Shown piece after piece: positions 10,188 through 20,498 of a DNA stretch of 28,011 bases; positions within the stretch are counted from its first letter, which is position 1, and the number at the start of each line of letters is the position of its first letter. Under the pieces are notes generated by a model. That model had not been told where the DNA came from. It did not search any database and saw only the letters and a list, made by a program, of their open reading frames with translations. Origin of the DNA: Acanthamoeba lenticulata (lineage: Eukaryota; Discosea; Longamoebia; Acanthamoebidae); NCBI GenBank assembly GCA_002179805.1, contig NAVB01001814.1, positions 1 through 28,011 on the forward strand, read 5' to 3'. Position numbers and translations under genes: made by a program.

Positions 10188-13100
10188 ATGAAAGTTGTGC
10201 TGCTTCTGCTTGCGCTCCTGGCAGCGCTGGCCAGCGTGCACGGTACGCTGCCCACACTGATCGTCGGAGCCTCAACACTCGTCGCACTCTAACAATTGAC
10301 AATCACGTGCCGCAGGTGAAACCAAGACCTTGACCACGGTAGGCGCTACGAGTCTCGCAGCCGCCTCGCCCACGGTTACAGCCATCACCTCGCTCAACAC
10401 CACCAGCCGCGTCACCACCCTGAATGTCACAAATGTGACAGGTAGACTTCCGCCCCGTCCTCCCACACGTTGTGCTTGAACGCTGATCATTTTTTCTCTC
10501 GGCAGCCAACGTCACCATCAGCGGCACGGGCGCGACGGGCTCCTTCATCGGCCAGCCCACGATCGCCGGCTCGCGCGGTGGAAGCGTGACCATCGGCACG
10601 GGCAACGTGTCGGCGGCATCCCCTTCCCCCAGCGCGGCTGGCAATGCCACCCTAGTCGGAGCTGGCCCTTCGTCTTCGGCTGTCCCTTCTGGTGCCGCTG
10701 GTCTCGTAAGCCCAACTGCAAGCGCTGCCGTTGTTGCCTCTCCAACAGCGTCCGGCGCGGCCGTCGTCTCAGCTTCGCCCGCGGCCTCTGGTGCAGCCAC
10801 AGCCTCGCCCGCCGCTTCAGTTGCAGCCTCGCCCGCGAGATCGCCCTCGCCCGCGGCCTCCGGCGCGGCGTCGATCTCCGCTTCGCCCGCGGCCTCTGGT
10901 GGAGCTGTCATCATCTCACCTTCGCCCGCGAGATCGCCCTCACCTGTGGCCTCTGGCGCAGCCTCAGTTTCGGCTTCGCCTGCAGCCTCCGGCGCTGCCT
11001 CGATCTCGGCTTCGCCTGCGGCCTCTGGTGCCGCCACAGCCTCGCCCGCCGCGTCGGCGGCGGCCTCAGGCTCGCCCGCGAGATCGCCCTCGCCGGCCGC
11101 GTCCTCCGGCGTGGTGGCTTCCGCTTCCCCGGCCGTCTCGGGAGCAGCCTCGCCCGCCCCTTCGGGCACAGTGTCGGCCGGCACGGTCGGCAGCCTCTTC
11201 CCGGCCATGCCCACATACGGCGAGGAAAACTTCGCCTTCACGTGCCCCAACGTGTGCGTGCCGCCTCATGAGCTCATTAGGGCTCGAACTGAAGAGCTGA
11301 CCACTGACCACTCGACCCACGCAGAACGAACCAGACGATGGTGGAGGTGAGCTTCGAGCCGCTGCTCGTGGGCATCGATGCCGTGAGCTCCATCAAGTTC
11401 GCCGGCTGCCCGGCCCTCATGTACGTGGCCACGCGGTCCGGTCGCGTCTTCGAGGTCACCCTGAACAACGACTCCTCTGCCGTACGTGACTCGCGTCCAC
11501 ACTGACTGGTCCCTTTCCCTTCTCGAACTTGGCTCACCGCCCGAGGTTTCATCATGTAGGTCGAGCAAGTGCGGCTCATCCTGGACCTGAGCGGCCAAAT
11601 CTTTACGTCGCAAGCTTCCGGCGCGGGCGCCTCGGCCTCCCCTGGCCCCGCGGCCTCCCCACTCTCAGCATCGCCTTCGGCCTCAGCTTCACCATCTTCC
11701 TCTTTCTCGTCGACGTCTTCATCGCCCGACCAGCCGGGCTTACTCGGCATCGCCTTCCCGCCTGACTTTGCCAGCAGCGGTCTCTTCTACGTCTACTTCT
11801 CGGCGCAGCCCACGTCGGGCGGCGCACCATCGACGCCGGAGTCAACGACAACCCCGTCCGCCGCAGACTCGTGTGCCGACGAGAGCACTCTGCTCAACCA
11901 CGTCAACCGCCTGGCCGAGTACCGGCTCAACTCGAGCACGGGCATCGCCACGTACGTGCAGCTCCTGAAGTGGAAATGCGTGAGTCGACACTAACGAGAC
12001 GACTTCCGTGGTGGCGGACCGCAGACTCTCGCGCAACCTGCTGGAGCTGCGCTGGCCCTTCGCCAACGGCAACGCCGACAACTCGCTCGAATTCGCGCCC
12101 GGCACGCGCCTCCTGTTCGTGGGCGTCGGCGACGGCGGCTCGTCCTTTGACCCCTTCGAAAACGCCCAGAATCCCGGTACGCGTCCTTCCCGTCGTGCGC
12201 CAACACTCCCGTTCGCCACGGCACGAACTCGTGTCGCTGACTTGGGCGTTCCAGACGTTTTGCTGGGCAAGGTGCATGTGCTCGACCTGAACAGCCTGTC
12301 GGCCAACGCCAGCTGCAACACGACCGTGCTGCGCCTCTCCGAGCTCGAGCTCTCGTGCCCCGAGATCGCCTCGGCCACGACCATCTTTGCCACTGGCATG
12401 CACGCGCCCGCCGGGCTCGAGTTCCTTAGCCCGCCGGCCGAGTCCGAGGGCGCTGCCTGTCCCTCGAGCGGCGCCGCCAATGAGACCGCCTCCGCTGGAG
12501 GCGCGTCCACCAACGCCACGAGCGGCGGCAACAACGCCACCCTCAGCAGTCTTGCGGCGCGCGTCATCGTCCCCGACCGCGGCCAGGGCCGGTACGAGGA
12601 GGTCAACATCATGGAGCAGATCGGCGCCAACTACGGCTGGGATATCCTCGAAGGCTGGAGCTGCGTCGACCAGAGCCTCGACCTGTACGCGCGGCTCCTT
12701 CCAATCAACTATTTGGAGGGCTTAGGTCCTTTTCCTTCTCGTGCTCACGATTGGTCGTTCCTTTCTCCAGGTGCCCTACGGCGACCAGCGGCCCGGCTAC
12801 ATCCAACAACGCCTCTCTGGCGGGCGGCGCCAATGCCACCGCCGGCGATGGTGCCGGCGCCAATGCCACGGCCAGCAACAATGCCACGGCCAGCAACAAT
12901 GCCACGGCCAGCGGCAACGCCACGCTGGCGGGCGGTAACAACGCCACGTCGGCCGCGAACAACACGGGGCTGTCGACGACCTCCTCTGTGCTCCCGGCGG
13001 CGGTGATCCCTCACAACTGCCGCCAGCTATACAACCCGCAGGCCGTGCTGGGCGGCCGCTTGTACCGCGGCACGGAGCTGAATCCCCTGCTCCAGGGCGC

Positions 13101-13970
13101 CTACCTCTTTGGCGCCACCTCGTCGCTGCAGAACGGCGACGAGGCGCTGCCCATCGGAAGCGGCGGCCTCTACTTCATGCGGCCCGAGTCCTTTGCGTAC
13201 GGCAGCCCCCTGCCTCGCCTCTTGATGCCATGGGTCCGACCGTGGATCACTAACGTGCTTTCACCGCCGTCCCACAGGGGCAACGCTGTGGTCGACCTGG
13301 GCATGTGCCCGGCGGCTGGCTCCGGCAGCGCTGTGGGCGAAGGCAGCAACGCCACCGCCGCCGGCGGGAGCAACGCGACTGCGGCTGAGGCCGGTGGTGC
13401 CAGCAACGCGACTTCGGCTGAGGCCGGCAGCGGCATCACCAGCACGGGCTCGGGCGTCAACGCTTCGTTCATCCCCAACAGCCGTCTGGAGGTGTTCCCC
13501 GTCACGGCCAACTTCCAGTTCTTCCCCGTACGACCGAGCCCTCGGCACTTTCAGCTTTCCATTGCGCACTCACACGTGAGCTTTGTCCAACAGACGCAGC
13601 ACTTTTTCACGGCCATCGGCGCAGACGCGTCGCGCACGCAGCTCTTCGTGGGCGTCAGCTCGGCCGAGACCCCCACGGGCGGCGTGGCCGGCGTGTTCAG
13701 GCTCATTCCGTTCAACGAGGGCCCGCTGAACCCCGCCGTCATCTCCGGTAGACCAACAATCCCCCTTCTTGTTGTTTGTGTTGGTGTTGTCTGGAAGGAG
13801 CTTGGGCGATACCGACCACTGACCGCCGGTGCGTGCCCGTTTCGTTGATTTCAGCGACCAACTTGACGCCCGGACAGATTGTCTTCTCCGCCGCCAATGC
13901 CACTGCCAGCGCCAGCCCTTCACCGTCGACCTCGCCGGCGAGCAGTGCCGCGGCGTCGCCGGCCGTGTGA
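10188..13970 (+). CDS. secreted glucose/sorbosone dehydrogenase-like beta-propeller protein with mucin-like insertions
   Basis: Eleven exons (10188-10242, 10316-10441, 10506-11253, 11325-11481, 11560-11951, 12025-12176, 12255-12684, 12771-13196, 13278-13527, 13594-13747, 13855-13970) give 3006 nt, 1001 residues. Exon 1 encodes a hydrophobic signal peptide (MKVVLLLLALLAALASVHG). Residues 60-300 are an Ala/Ser/Pro repeat region likely to be O-glycosylated. The rest resembles the PQQ-type glucose/sorbosone dehydrogenase and HHIP-like propeller family: MYVATRSGRVFEV, GLLGIAFPPDFASSGLFYVY, FVGVGDGGS, LLGKVHVLDL, EEVNIMEQIGANYGWDI and LGGRLYRGTELNPLLQGAYL. Four low-complexity insertions lie before or within the propeller, and there are many Asn-X-Thr/Ser sequons. 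Cofactor-binding residues cannot be confirmed, so it could be enzymatic or a wall or surface protein. The C terminus is Ser/Ala/Pro-rich without a hydrophobic anchor. Confidence 0.87.
10711..11180 (+). repeat. degenerate in-frame repeat encoding Ala-Ser-Pro-Ala-Ala-Ser-Gly
   Basis: About 20 imperfect copies of a 24-45-nt unit encoding Ser-Pro-Ala-Ala-Ser-Gly-Ala, some with Ala-Arg-Ser-Pro-Ser-Pro, make up the mucin-like part of the secreted protein. The same DNA gives long open frames in other frames and on the minus strand; these are by-products of the repeat. Confidence 0.85.
12862..12915 (+). repeat. three tandem 18-bp units encoding Asn-Ala-Thr-Ala-Ser-Asn
   Basis: Units at 12862-12879 and 12880-12897 are identical; the third (12898-12915) differs only near its end. 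Each adds one Asn-Ala-Thr N-glycosylation sequon to the secreted protein. The near-identity at DNA level points to recent slippage or unequal exchange. Confidence 0.88.
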
Positions 13971-14436
13971 TCTTCACCCCCCCCCCCAAACCACTATCTC
14001 TCCAGCCGTCTCTTTCCCTTTTTCCCGATATATCTGTTTTGCTTCCCTCGAGCGGAGCACTCGAGAGAGCTGCAACAACAAATACAACAACAAAGGGAGA
14101 ACAACCCCGGAACAACTCGTAGAGATGGAACTGTCTCAGGAGGTGTTAGCACAGCAAACGGTTGCTGTTGTGTACACGAGCAGTGTACGGCGGAATTGTC
14201 CGCGATGATGGCGCCACACGTTTAGCGAAAGGAATCGCAAACCAATGGGCGTAAACGTCGGCTGGCGGTTGGCGGGAACGACCGACGAAGATAACACCGG
14301 CCTGTCAAGTCCATCTCCGGCAACCGCACAGCACGTAACCTTCCTCTGCTCCTTGCTGCTCACATCGCACTTGAAGAACGGCGTGAGCGTTCGCCCCGAG
14401 TCATTCCACGCTTGTCCACCTAACTTTCACACATCT
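13971..14436. other. intergenic region between two plus-strand genes
   Basis: These 466 bp hold the 3' flank of the secreted protein gene, beginning with an 11-C tract (13977-13987), and the promoter and leader of the ankyrin gene. The C-tract lies 7 bp after the stop codon. I see no gene here; the frame that is open upstream of 14437 lacks coding character. Confidence 0.5.
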
Positions 14437-16462
14437 ATGGCCTCGTCCCCTCCCGGTTCGCCTCCGCTTTCGCCGACCTCGGCCTGCGCCTCGACCACAA
14501 CGTCTTCTTCGCCGGATGTGCGCACACTCGAGAGGCAGAGGAAGAAGGAGAACCGCCGTAGCCTTCGCGAAAGGCTCGTCTCCTCCTGGAGTCTGCACGC
14601 GCTTACCTCGCCCCGTTCGGCCATCGTCGACGACGCGAGCAAAGCGGCCGTGGTCCCGGTCGACAAGTCCCCACGCGAGGATGATGAGAACGAAAGCCAC
14701 CACGACAACTCGCACAGCGGCCACAACAACGAAACCGGCGGGCGAGCCTTTGACGGAAGCCGCAGCGCGGGACCCAGGGGTCTTCGCTATAAGAATGGTA
14801 CTTCACCCACTTCTTCGCTTTCATTTTCGTGTGTCCGCGGACGAGATATGGACCTGTTTTCTGCGTTCGTTGGTATCCTTGGTGGCGCGAACACGAGTAT
14901 TCTTGTTATTCTTGTCGTTTCCACCTGTGGCTACGATTGACGTTCGTTGTGGTCTGCAGCGGACAACGACGTGTGGCGGTCGGCGCCAACGGTGAGTGGG
15001 TTGCCCTTCTCGGCTCGCCGAGACACTGACGCCTTCCGGTCGGAGGGCCACATCGTGCTCGGAGGCCGCCAGACCACGGCCTTCGCCAAAGTTGACGACC
15101 AGGAGGCCGCTGCAGCGTCGTCCACCACCGAGGCCGCCGCGCAAGCCAAGAGCGCCAAATGGAGCACCAAGAAGTTGACAAAGACGCTGATGAAGGTGGC
15201 GGGCAAGAAGGGCAAGAGCCGATCTGAGGAGGAAGTGGCCTCCAAAGCAAGCAAAAAGGCAAAGAAGAAGGACCGTGATGAGGAAGCAGAGGTGGAGCAG
15301 GAGAAGGACTCAGCCGAGTCGATCCACGTCCTGATCAAGAGAGGCGACGCCGAGGGCGTTGCAAAACTGCTCGCGCGGAAGGGCAAGCGGTCAAACACCG
15401 ACGTGGTCAACGCCAAGAATGCGCTGGGCAGCACACCACTTCACACGGCTGTCGAGACCGACAACCTCGAGGTAAACCTATTTTTGGGATTATTTATTTT
15501 TTAAAAAAGTGATCACGAACTCACCATAAATGAAACTGCTTGCAGTTGGTGCGGCTGCTGCTGCAGAATGGCGCGAACGCGGACATCGTGGACGGGATCG
15601 GGTGGAGTCCGCTTCTGGTCGCCTGCAAGTGCGCCTTCCCGCCCTCCCACCCCTCTGGTCCTTGCATTGCACTGACTTTTGGCCATCAGAGCTGGCAATG
15701 TGGCAATCGCCCACGCGCTACTGGTGGAGGGCAACGCCGACGCCAACTCCAAGACCAACGACCTCAACACGCCACTCCACTACTTGGTGCGGCTGCGCAG
15801 CTTTGACCTCGCCATTGCGTCGTCTTTCAGGCCTAAGCGAGAAATGTCACACACACTTACAGGCGGGCAAGGCTCCCAAGCCAGAGACCCGCGCGCTGTA
15901 CTTCGAGGTGCTGACGACGCTCCTCGGCAAGGAGGGCAAGGTCTACGGCATGGTCTCCAACAACACCACCGCCCGCAATAAGAACGGCGGTACTGGACCC
16001 TCGAATCGAGCTCGAGCATGAGGGCAAGAATACTAACCTCAATCCATTGGCGCCACTTGCAGACACGCCTCTTCACTACGCGGCACTGCATGGCAAACCC
16101 GAGGTGGTGCAGTGGTTGCTGGAGCACCACGCCTCTGTCAATAATCAGAACTCGTGCGCGCCTCCGCGTCTTTTGTCGAAGTCTGTGCTCACACACGGGC
16201 TGCTGTGCACCACAACCACCAACAGATACGGAGACACGGCGTTGCACTGCGCCGTGATGCGAGGCGATGTGGAGATTGTGCAGATCCTGCTCAAAAACGG
16301 TGCCAGCAAGAGTTTGTCGGGACGATCCGGCACGCCACGTGAGGTAACCTCTCCCACTCTTCACTACTGAGTCCTCTGCTGGCCGCAATGCTGACCCTCG
16401 TCATGCACAAGATTGTACAAAACGAGTTTCCAGACAACGCGGCCCTTCGGGCCTTGTTTTGA
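14437..16462 (+). CDS. ankyrin-repeat protein with basic N-terminal region
   Basis: Exons 14437-14797, 14960-15471, 15546-15628, 15690-15786, 15863-15989, 16063-16153, 16226-16343 and 16412-16462 give 1440 nt, 479 residues. Residues 1-120 are Ser/Pro-rich and basic (RRSLRERLVSSW), then His/Asn/Asp-rich. Residues 190-240 are highly Lys-rich and may be a nuclear signal or a coiled region. From about 285 five ankyrin repeats follow: GSTPLHTAVETDNLELVRLL, GWSPLLVACKAGNVAIAHAL, NTPLHYL with a long diverged insert, GDTPLHYAALHGKPEVVQWL and GDTALHCAVMRGDVEIVQIL. Introns fall close to repeat boundaries. Ankyrin repeats bind other proteins; the partner is unknown. The last exon, 51 nt, uses an AAG acceptor and is the least certain. 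Confidence 0.9.
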
Positions 16463-16653
16463 GGCAACCTCTGTACATAGGACCACTTTTCGAGTTTTTC
16501 AATTGAACAAGTATGCATATTGCACCAAATGCTCTCTGTCCCTTGGCTGGCAACGTGTGTTTTTACTGTCAAGAGGGTGCAGCTCTTCGAGATAAACGCA
16601 GTTTGCAAGTCGCTGATGCTCTTGATGCACCGCCATTGTGATGACATATTCGG

Positions 16654-17088
16654 TCAGCTCCCTAGTGCGCAGCGGGCGCGGTAGGCGGAGAGAACCGAGG
16701 CTGCCTTGTGCAATTCATCATCAAGCATCGTGCTATGACGTACACCATCCACCGTGACGTCGGCCACAAAGCGGTGGGACAGACCTTCTTCTTCTCGCCT
16801 GATGTCCACCTGCCACTTGCCACGATTGTTCGTGTGTCCACCAAACACAACGAGGTCGTGCCGATCGATACGCATGTCGAAGGTGCTGGCATACCAGGAC
16901 ATGTCCTCGGCAGCAAACACCTCTTTGGAGGGTTGGCACACGAAGAGAACGCGTCGGGTGCTTGGGCTGGAGAAGAGAAGCCAGGGTGGTCCCAGCGCCT
17001 TGAGTTCCTCCATGAGGAGTCGTCCGCCAACAGGCTCCTTCTCCCAAGCTCCTCGAACTCTCCTCAGCCCTGCAGGCACTCTCCTCAT
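16654..17088 (-). CDS. hypothetical protein
   Basis: A single-exon frame of 144 residues from the ATG at 17088; the frame stays open upstream to an ATG at 17289, but that part is AT-richer and hydrophobic and looks like leader. The body has coding character: it is GC-rich at third positions and includes DMSWYASTFDMRIDRHDLVV and FVADVTVDGVRHSTMLDDEL, which suggest an alternating beta-strand fold. No signal peptide or membrane segment is seen in the short form. I recognise no family. It converges with the ankyrin gene (191 bp apart) and diverges from the large F-box gene. Confidence 0.55.
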   Translation of the reverse strand: MRRVPAGLRRVRGAWEKEPVGGRLLMEELKALGPPWLLFSSPSTRRVLFVCQPSKEVFAAEDMSWYASTFDMRIDRHDLVVFGGHTNNRGKWQVDIRREEEGLSHRFVADVTVDGVRHSTMLDDELHKAASVLSAYRARCALGS

Positions 17089-17341
17089 GTCTGATCTACT
17101 TTTGCAGTCTGTTTGTATGTCGAACTCAGTTGTTTGTATGTTTGTTATCCAACCGGCGGAAGGAAGAAAAGAAAATGAATGGAAAAGGATCGTGAATGAA
17201 GCAACAGAAGTGCAAAGAGGGCTGACGAGACAGAAGCTGTTCTCTGTGGTGTCTGTGGGGAGCTGCTGTTCGTTTCGCATTGCATTCATACATACTAGTT
17301 AAGCCACCACGGACAGTTTCGGTGCTTTCTGAAACGGCCAA
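17089..17341. promoter_or_regulatory. divergent promoter region (hypothetical / F-box gene)
   Basis: This 253-bp gap separates two divergent genes and is less GC-rich than the exons. No definite core element is visible. If the hypothetical gene starts at 17289, only 52 bp would remain, which argues for the shorter start at 17088. Confidence 0.35.
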
Positions 17342-19653
17342 ATGCGTAAGGGACCAGAGGAGCCTCGGTACTGGATCTCGCGCAGGCCCGATTTGACATC
17401 GCCGTCGCCGTCTTTTGGTGTGCCTTCTCCGCGGCCCCTCGATGGACCTTCTGCTATGCTGCAGGTAGTCGACAGCCCGGCACGGCTGCTGCCTGAAGAG
17501 TTGTGGCTTGGAATCTTGTCACATCTGCACGAGATCGTCGACATCACCAACGCCGCCCTCGTGTGCAAGCAGTGGTACCGCCTGACGCAGGATCCCTACC
17601 TGGAAAACGAGCGGGCCGGGGCGCTGTTCCTGCTCGGCACAACCGTTCTCGACTTCTCGCGGCTCATGGTGGCCCACGAGCGCGTGCGGGACGTGCTCCG
17701 GGCTGAGCCCCGCTTCGCCAGCTGGGACGACTACGAGCGCCTCGTCAAGCAGGACGGCAAATACGGCGCCTGCCTCGTCCCAACACACGACGTGGCGCTC
17801 GTCAAGATGCTCCACCTCGAATCGGCCCGCGTCCTGTGGGAGGCCGCCTGGCCCACGAGCCGCGGCGAGCGCCTCGTCTGCTTCTTCCAGGACAAGCTCA
17901 AGGTCTGGTTCGTCCGCGAACGCAGCATCACGTGGTACCTCAAGCGCACCGGCCGCCCTGGTGCGTCTCCTTCTGGGTCCTGCCTCCGTTGGCTCACGCA
18001 TGATGATGGTGATGGTGATGATGACGATGATGGTGTGCTTGCAGGGCCGTCGGTGGCGCTCCATGACCTGGTCAAGGACTACCACCCAGAGGCCCGCATC
18101 CGAGCGGTGCGCGCCCGGTGAGCCTCGCACGCGATCGCGCGCGTAGCCGTGACTCATTGGAAACGGCACATGTGCAGGGCGTGGTCTATGGCGCGAACCT
18201 GGTGGTGGCGGTTACGTCCGACGACGTCGTGTCGGGCGTCAAGCGTTGCCTCTTGTGGCTCGACAAGACCAGCCTCAAGGCAAGGCCCAACCTTTTTCCA
18301 TCATAGTTATTTATTTATTTATTTATTTATTATTTTGGTTTTTTTGTTATTTTGCTGACGTTTTGGGCGCAGATCAAGGAGCGGCGGGACAACGCTGAAG
18401 GTCTCCCAGGCCAGATGACGCTCAACGTGCTGCGACCGCCTTACGTGCCGCAGCCGCTGCTGGCCTGCGCCATCAACAACGAGCTCAAGGTCTACGACGA
18501 GCACGCGCGAGAGCTCCACATCTTTGGCTTCCGCACGTCGTTCCTCCTGGGCAAGACGCACGTCCTGCTCTACAAGCGAGACACCAACGGCGACAAGAAC
18601 TGCTTCTATCGCATCATCCGGATCGAGGACTCCAAGCTGGTGGGCGTCTTTCCGCACGTCCTGCGCAACGACCAGAGCGTGTTCCTCCTCGAGCGCGGCG
18701 AGTCGCCGGTGATGCCCCGCCCGGGCTCCCGCGGGCCCTCGACCCCGGGCCGCTTCGAGGGCATTCTTGTTTCGTCCAACCTGGGCCTCGCCTTCCACGT
18801 CCTGGACGGCGTCGACGACGCTGACGCCGACAAGGCTGACTACGATGATGCCGCCGGCGATGTACAAGAGCCGATTGCCCAGAGGCCTCTGCTGCAGCGC
18901 AGCGGAAGCAGCCCCGGACGAGGGGATGAGGCCAGTCGTGGCACGGCCGGGACCGGCTGGACAAGCCGAAGCGCGAGACATCGGAGCGGCTTCGCGGCGA
19001 CGTTCCCCAAGGCGGCGGGCATGGCCGCCGACTCGTTTTCGCAACTGATTCGATCCAACCCGTTCACGTCGCTCTCCTCATCGCTCTCCTCCGTCCTCCC
19101 GCTCTACTCCTCGTCCTACCCGCCGCCTCCGCCATCACCGCCGCCATCGGCACAGCCGTCCCTCCCGCGGCGGGTCTCGGACCCGCCAATGGCATCGACG
19201 GCCACGGGCACGGGCACGGCCCGAAGCCAAGGCGGTGGCTTTGTGTTTGACAGCGCGGCGGTGCCGACGACGCGATGCGCGTGGACGCAGCCGAACGTGT
19301 TCCACGACTCGGACCTGGTGTCAACCTCGGCCGTGCTGTACCGGGAGCGATTCGTCATCGTCGTGCGCGTGTGGGCCTTTCTGGGCGGCCGCCAGCTGTT
19401 CGACCTGCAGTGCGTCGATGTGGCCACGGGCGCGGCGCGCTGGCACGAGCGGCTAGAGAGCCTGCAGGAGTCGCACCACGCCGACCTCAAGCTGGTCCTG
19501 CTCGGGTCCAAGATATACCTCTACTTTGTGTCGCGCGAGGCCTCATACTTCCTCAAGATCTTCGAGGCCTGGAGCGGCAAGTGTCTGTTCTCCTTCAAAG
19601 AGGAGATGGCCGCCTCGTCGGCAACAGCCGCGATCCAGGGATCTGCAGAGTAA
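17342..19653 (+). CDS. large F-box protein with probable C-terminal propeller
   Basis: Exons 17342-17960, 18045-18106, 18178-18279 and 18373-19653 give 2064 nt, 687 residues. A clear F-box lies at residues 49-88 (LLPEELWLGILSHL, then AALVCKQWYRLTQDP), which would bind SKP1 in an SCF ubiquitin ligase. The remainder has recurrent beta-strand patterns such as GVVYGANLVVAV, LLACAINNELKVYDE, TSFLLGKTHVLLYKRD, RERFVIVVRVWAFLGGRQLF and SKIYLYFVSREASYFLKIF, suggesting a beta-propeller like that of quinoproteins; this is inference. A disordered Ser/Pro-rich insert with a run of prolines (residues 430-540) divides it. The third intron uses a GC donor (AAG|GCAAGG). An alternative start at Met39 (17456) is just before the F-box. 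Confidence 0.87.
18307..18331. repeat. (TTTA)n tetranucleotide tract
   Basis: About six TTTA units lie in the GC-AG intron 18280-18372 of the large F-box gene. They are strongly AT-rich compared with the exons on either side. Confidence 0.85.
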
Positions 19654-20498
19654 GGGTTACCCTCTACAACCAAGTGGCTCAACCTTGGCCAACAGCGCGC
19701 CCGCAACAAAAACAACAACGAGTTGTGTATGCCGATGTATTTATGTTTTCCGCCAATGGTGCTTCGCAGCTAAATGGGTTGCGCACCAGCCAATCAGGCA
19801 CCAATTCGGCGAACTATTTAGAATTAGGGGTAATTGGGATTGTCATTGATCAAAAGTGAACTTGGTCAATGGCCTACAGTACTTTGGCATTGAATGGCGC
19901 AAGCCTTTTGCGTTTTTCTGTGGCCCGAGCTGGTGTCGCTGACATGACTCGGCGGACGGCCTGTGTCATGGTTTGTGCCAGCTTGCTCGCACGTTGGTGG
20001 CCTCTTTACGTCAATAGATACGAGAGACTCGTTGCACTTTCACTTGAACAAAAGCAATAACAAGAGTCACGTACCAAGCACAACAGAATTACCGTGAACA
20101 CGAAAGTGGGGCTCGAGCTGTACAAATAGGCCGGCTCCACTTATTGCGTCCGGACTCAACCTTCCGAGGCCTCCGGTCCTTTCGCACGACACTTCCTGGC
20201 CAGGAGCATTCCCACCCCAATTGCCCATTCCTTCCACCATAGCCCTTGGTACCAGTGGTCACGCTCACGAGTGGGTCCCATTTTCGTACGAACCTCCGTA
20301 GACCAGTCGGGCTTTACTCCGCAGCGGACCTGGCGCTCTTCTTTTGTCAAAGACCGAGCCAAGAGCACACACTCACGAACTCTCCCTCCGCCCCAGGGCC
20401 CTTTCTTCTTCCAGCCAGTTTGGCGAACACAACGCCCCGTCTCTCTTTCAAGCCAGCCACCAACATACCACAACCCTTCAGAAGAAACTTCGCGAAAG
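19654..20498. other. 845-bp intergenic region
   Basis: This region holds the 3' flank of the F-box gene and the upstream region of the helicase-associated-domain gene. Composition is more balanced than in the exons. Short frames (for example 19869-20060) have no coding character. TACAAATAGG at 20119-20128 is a weak TATA-like sequence. CCAAT motifs occur near 19755 and 19788. I see no RNA gene or mobile element. Confidence 0.4.

Noticed and set aside
9825..10241. Minus-strand frame of 138 codons between two plus-strand genes
   Set aside because: It overlaps the signal-peptide exon of the secreted protein and its promoter, and no domain is seen.
10303..11250. Long minus-strand frame rich in Ala, Glu and Gly (315 codons)
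   Set aside because: It is the reverse reading of the GC-rich repeat that encodes the secreted protein's Ala/Ser/Pro block; repeats keep all frames open.
14960..15471. Additional intron starting at GTGAGT near 14992 in the ankyrin gene
   Set aside because: The frame stays open and no acceptor giving a better protein was found.
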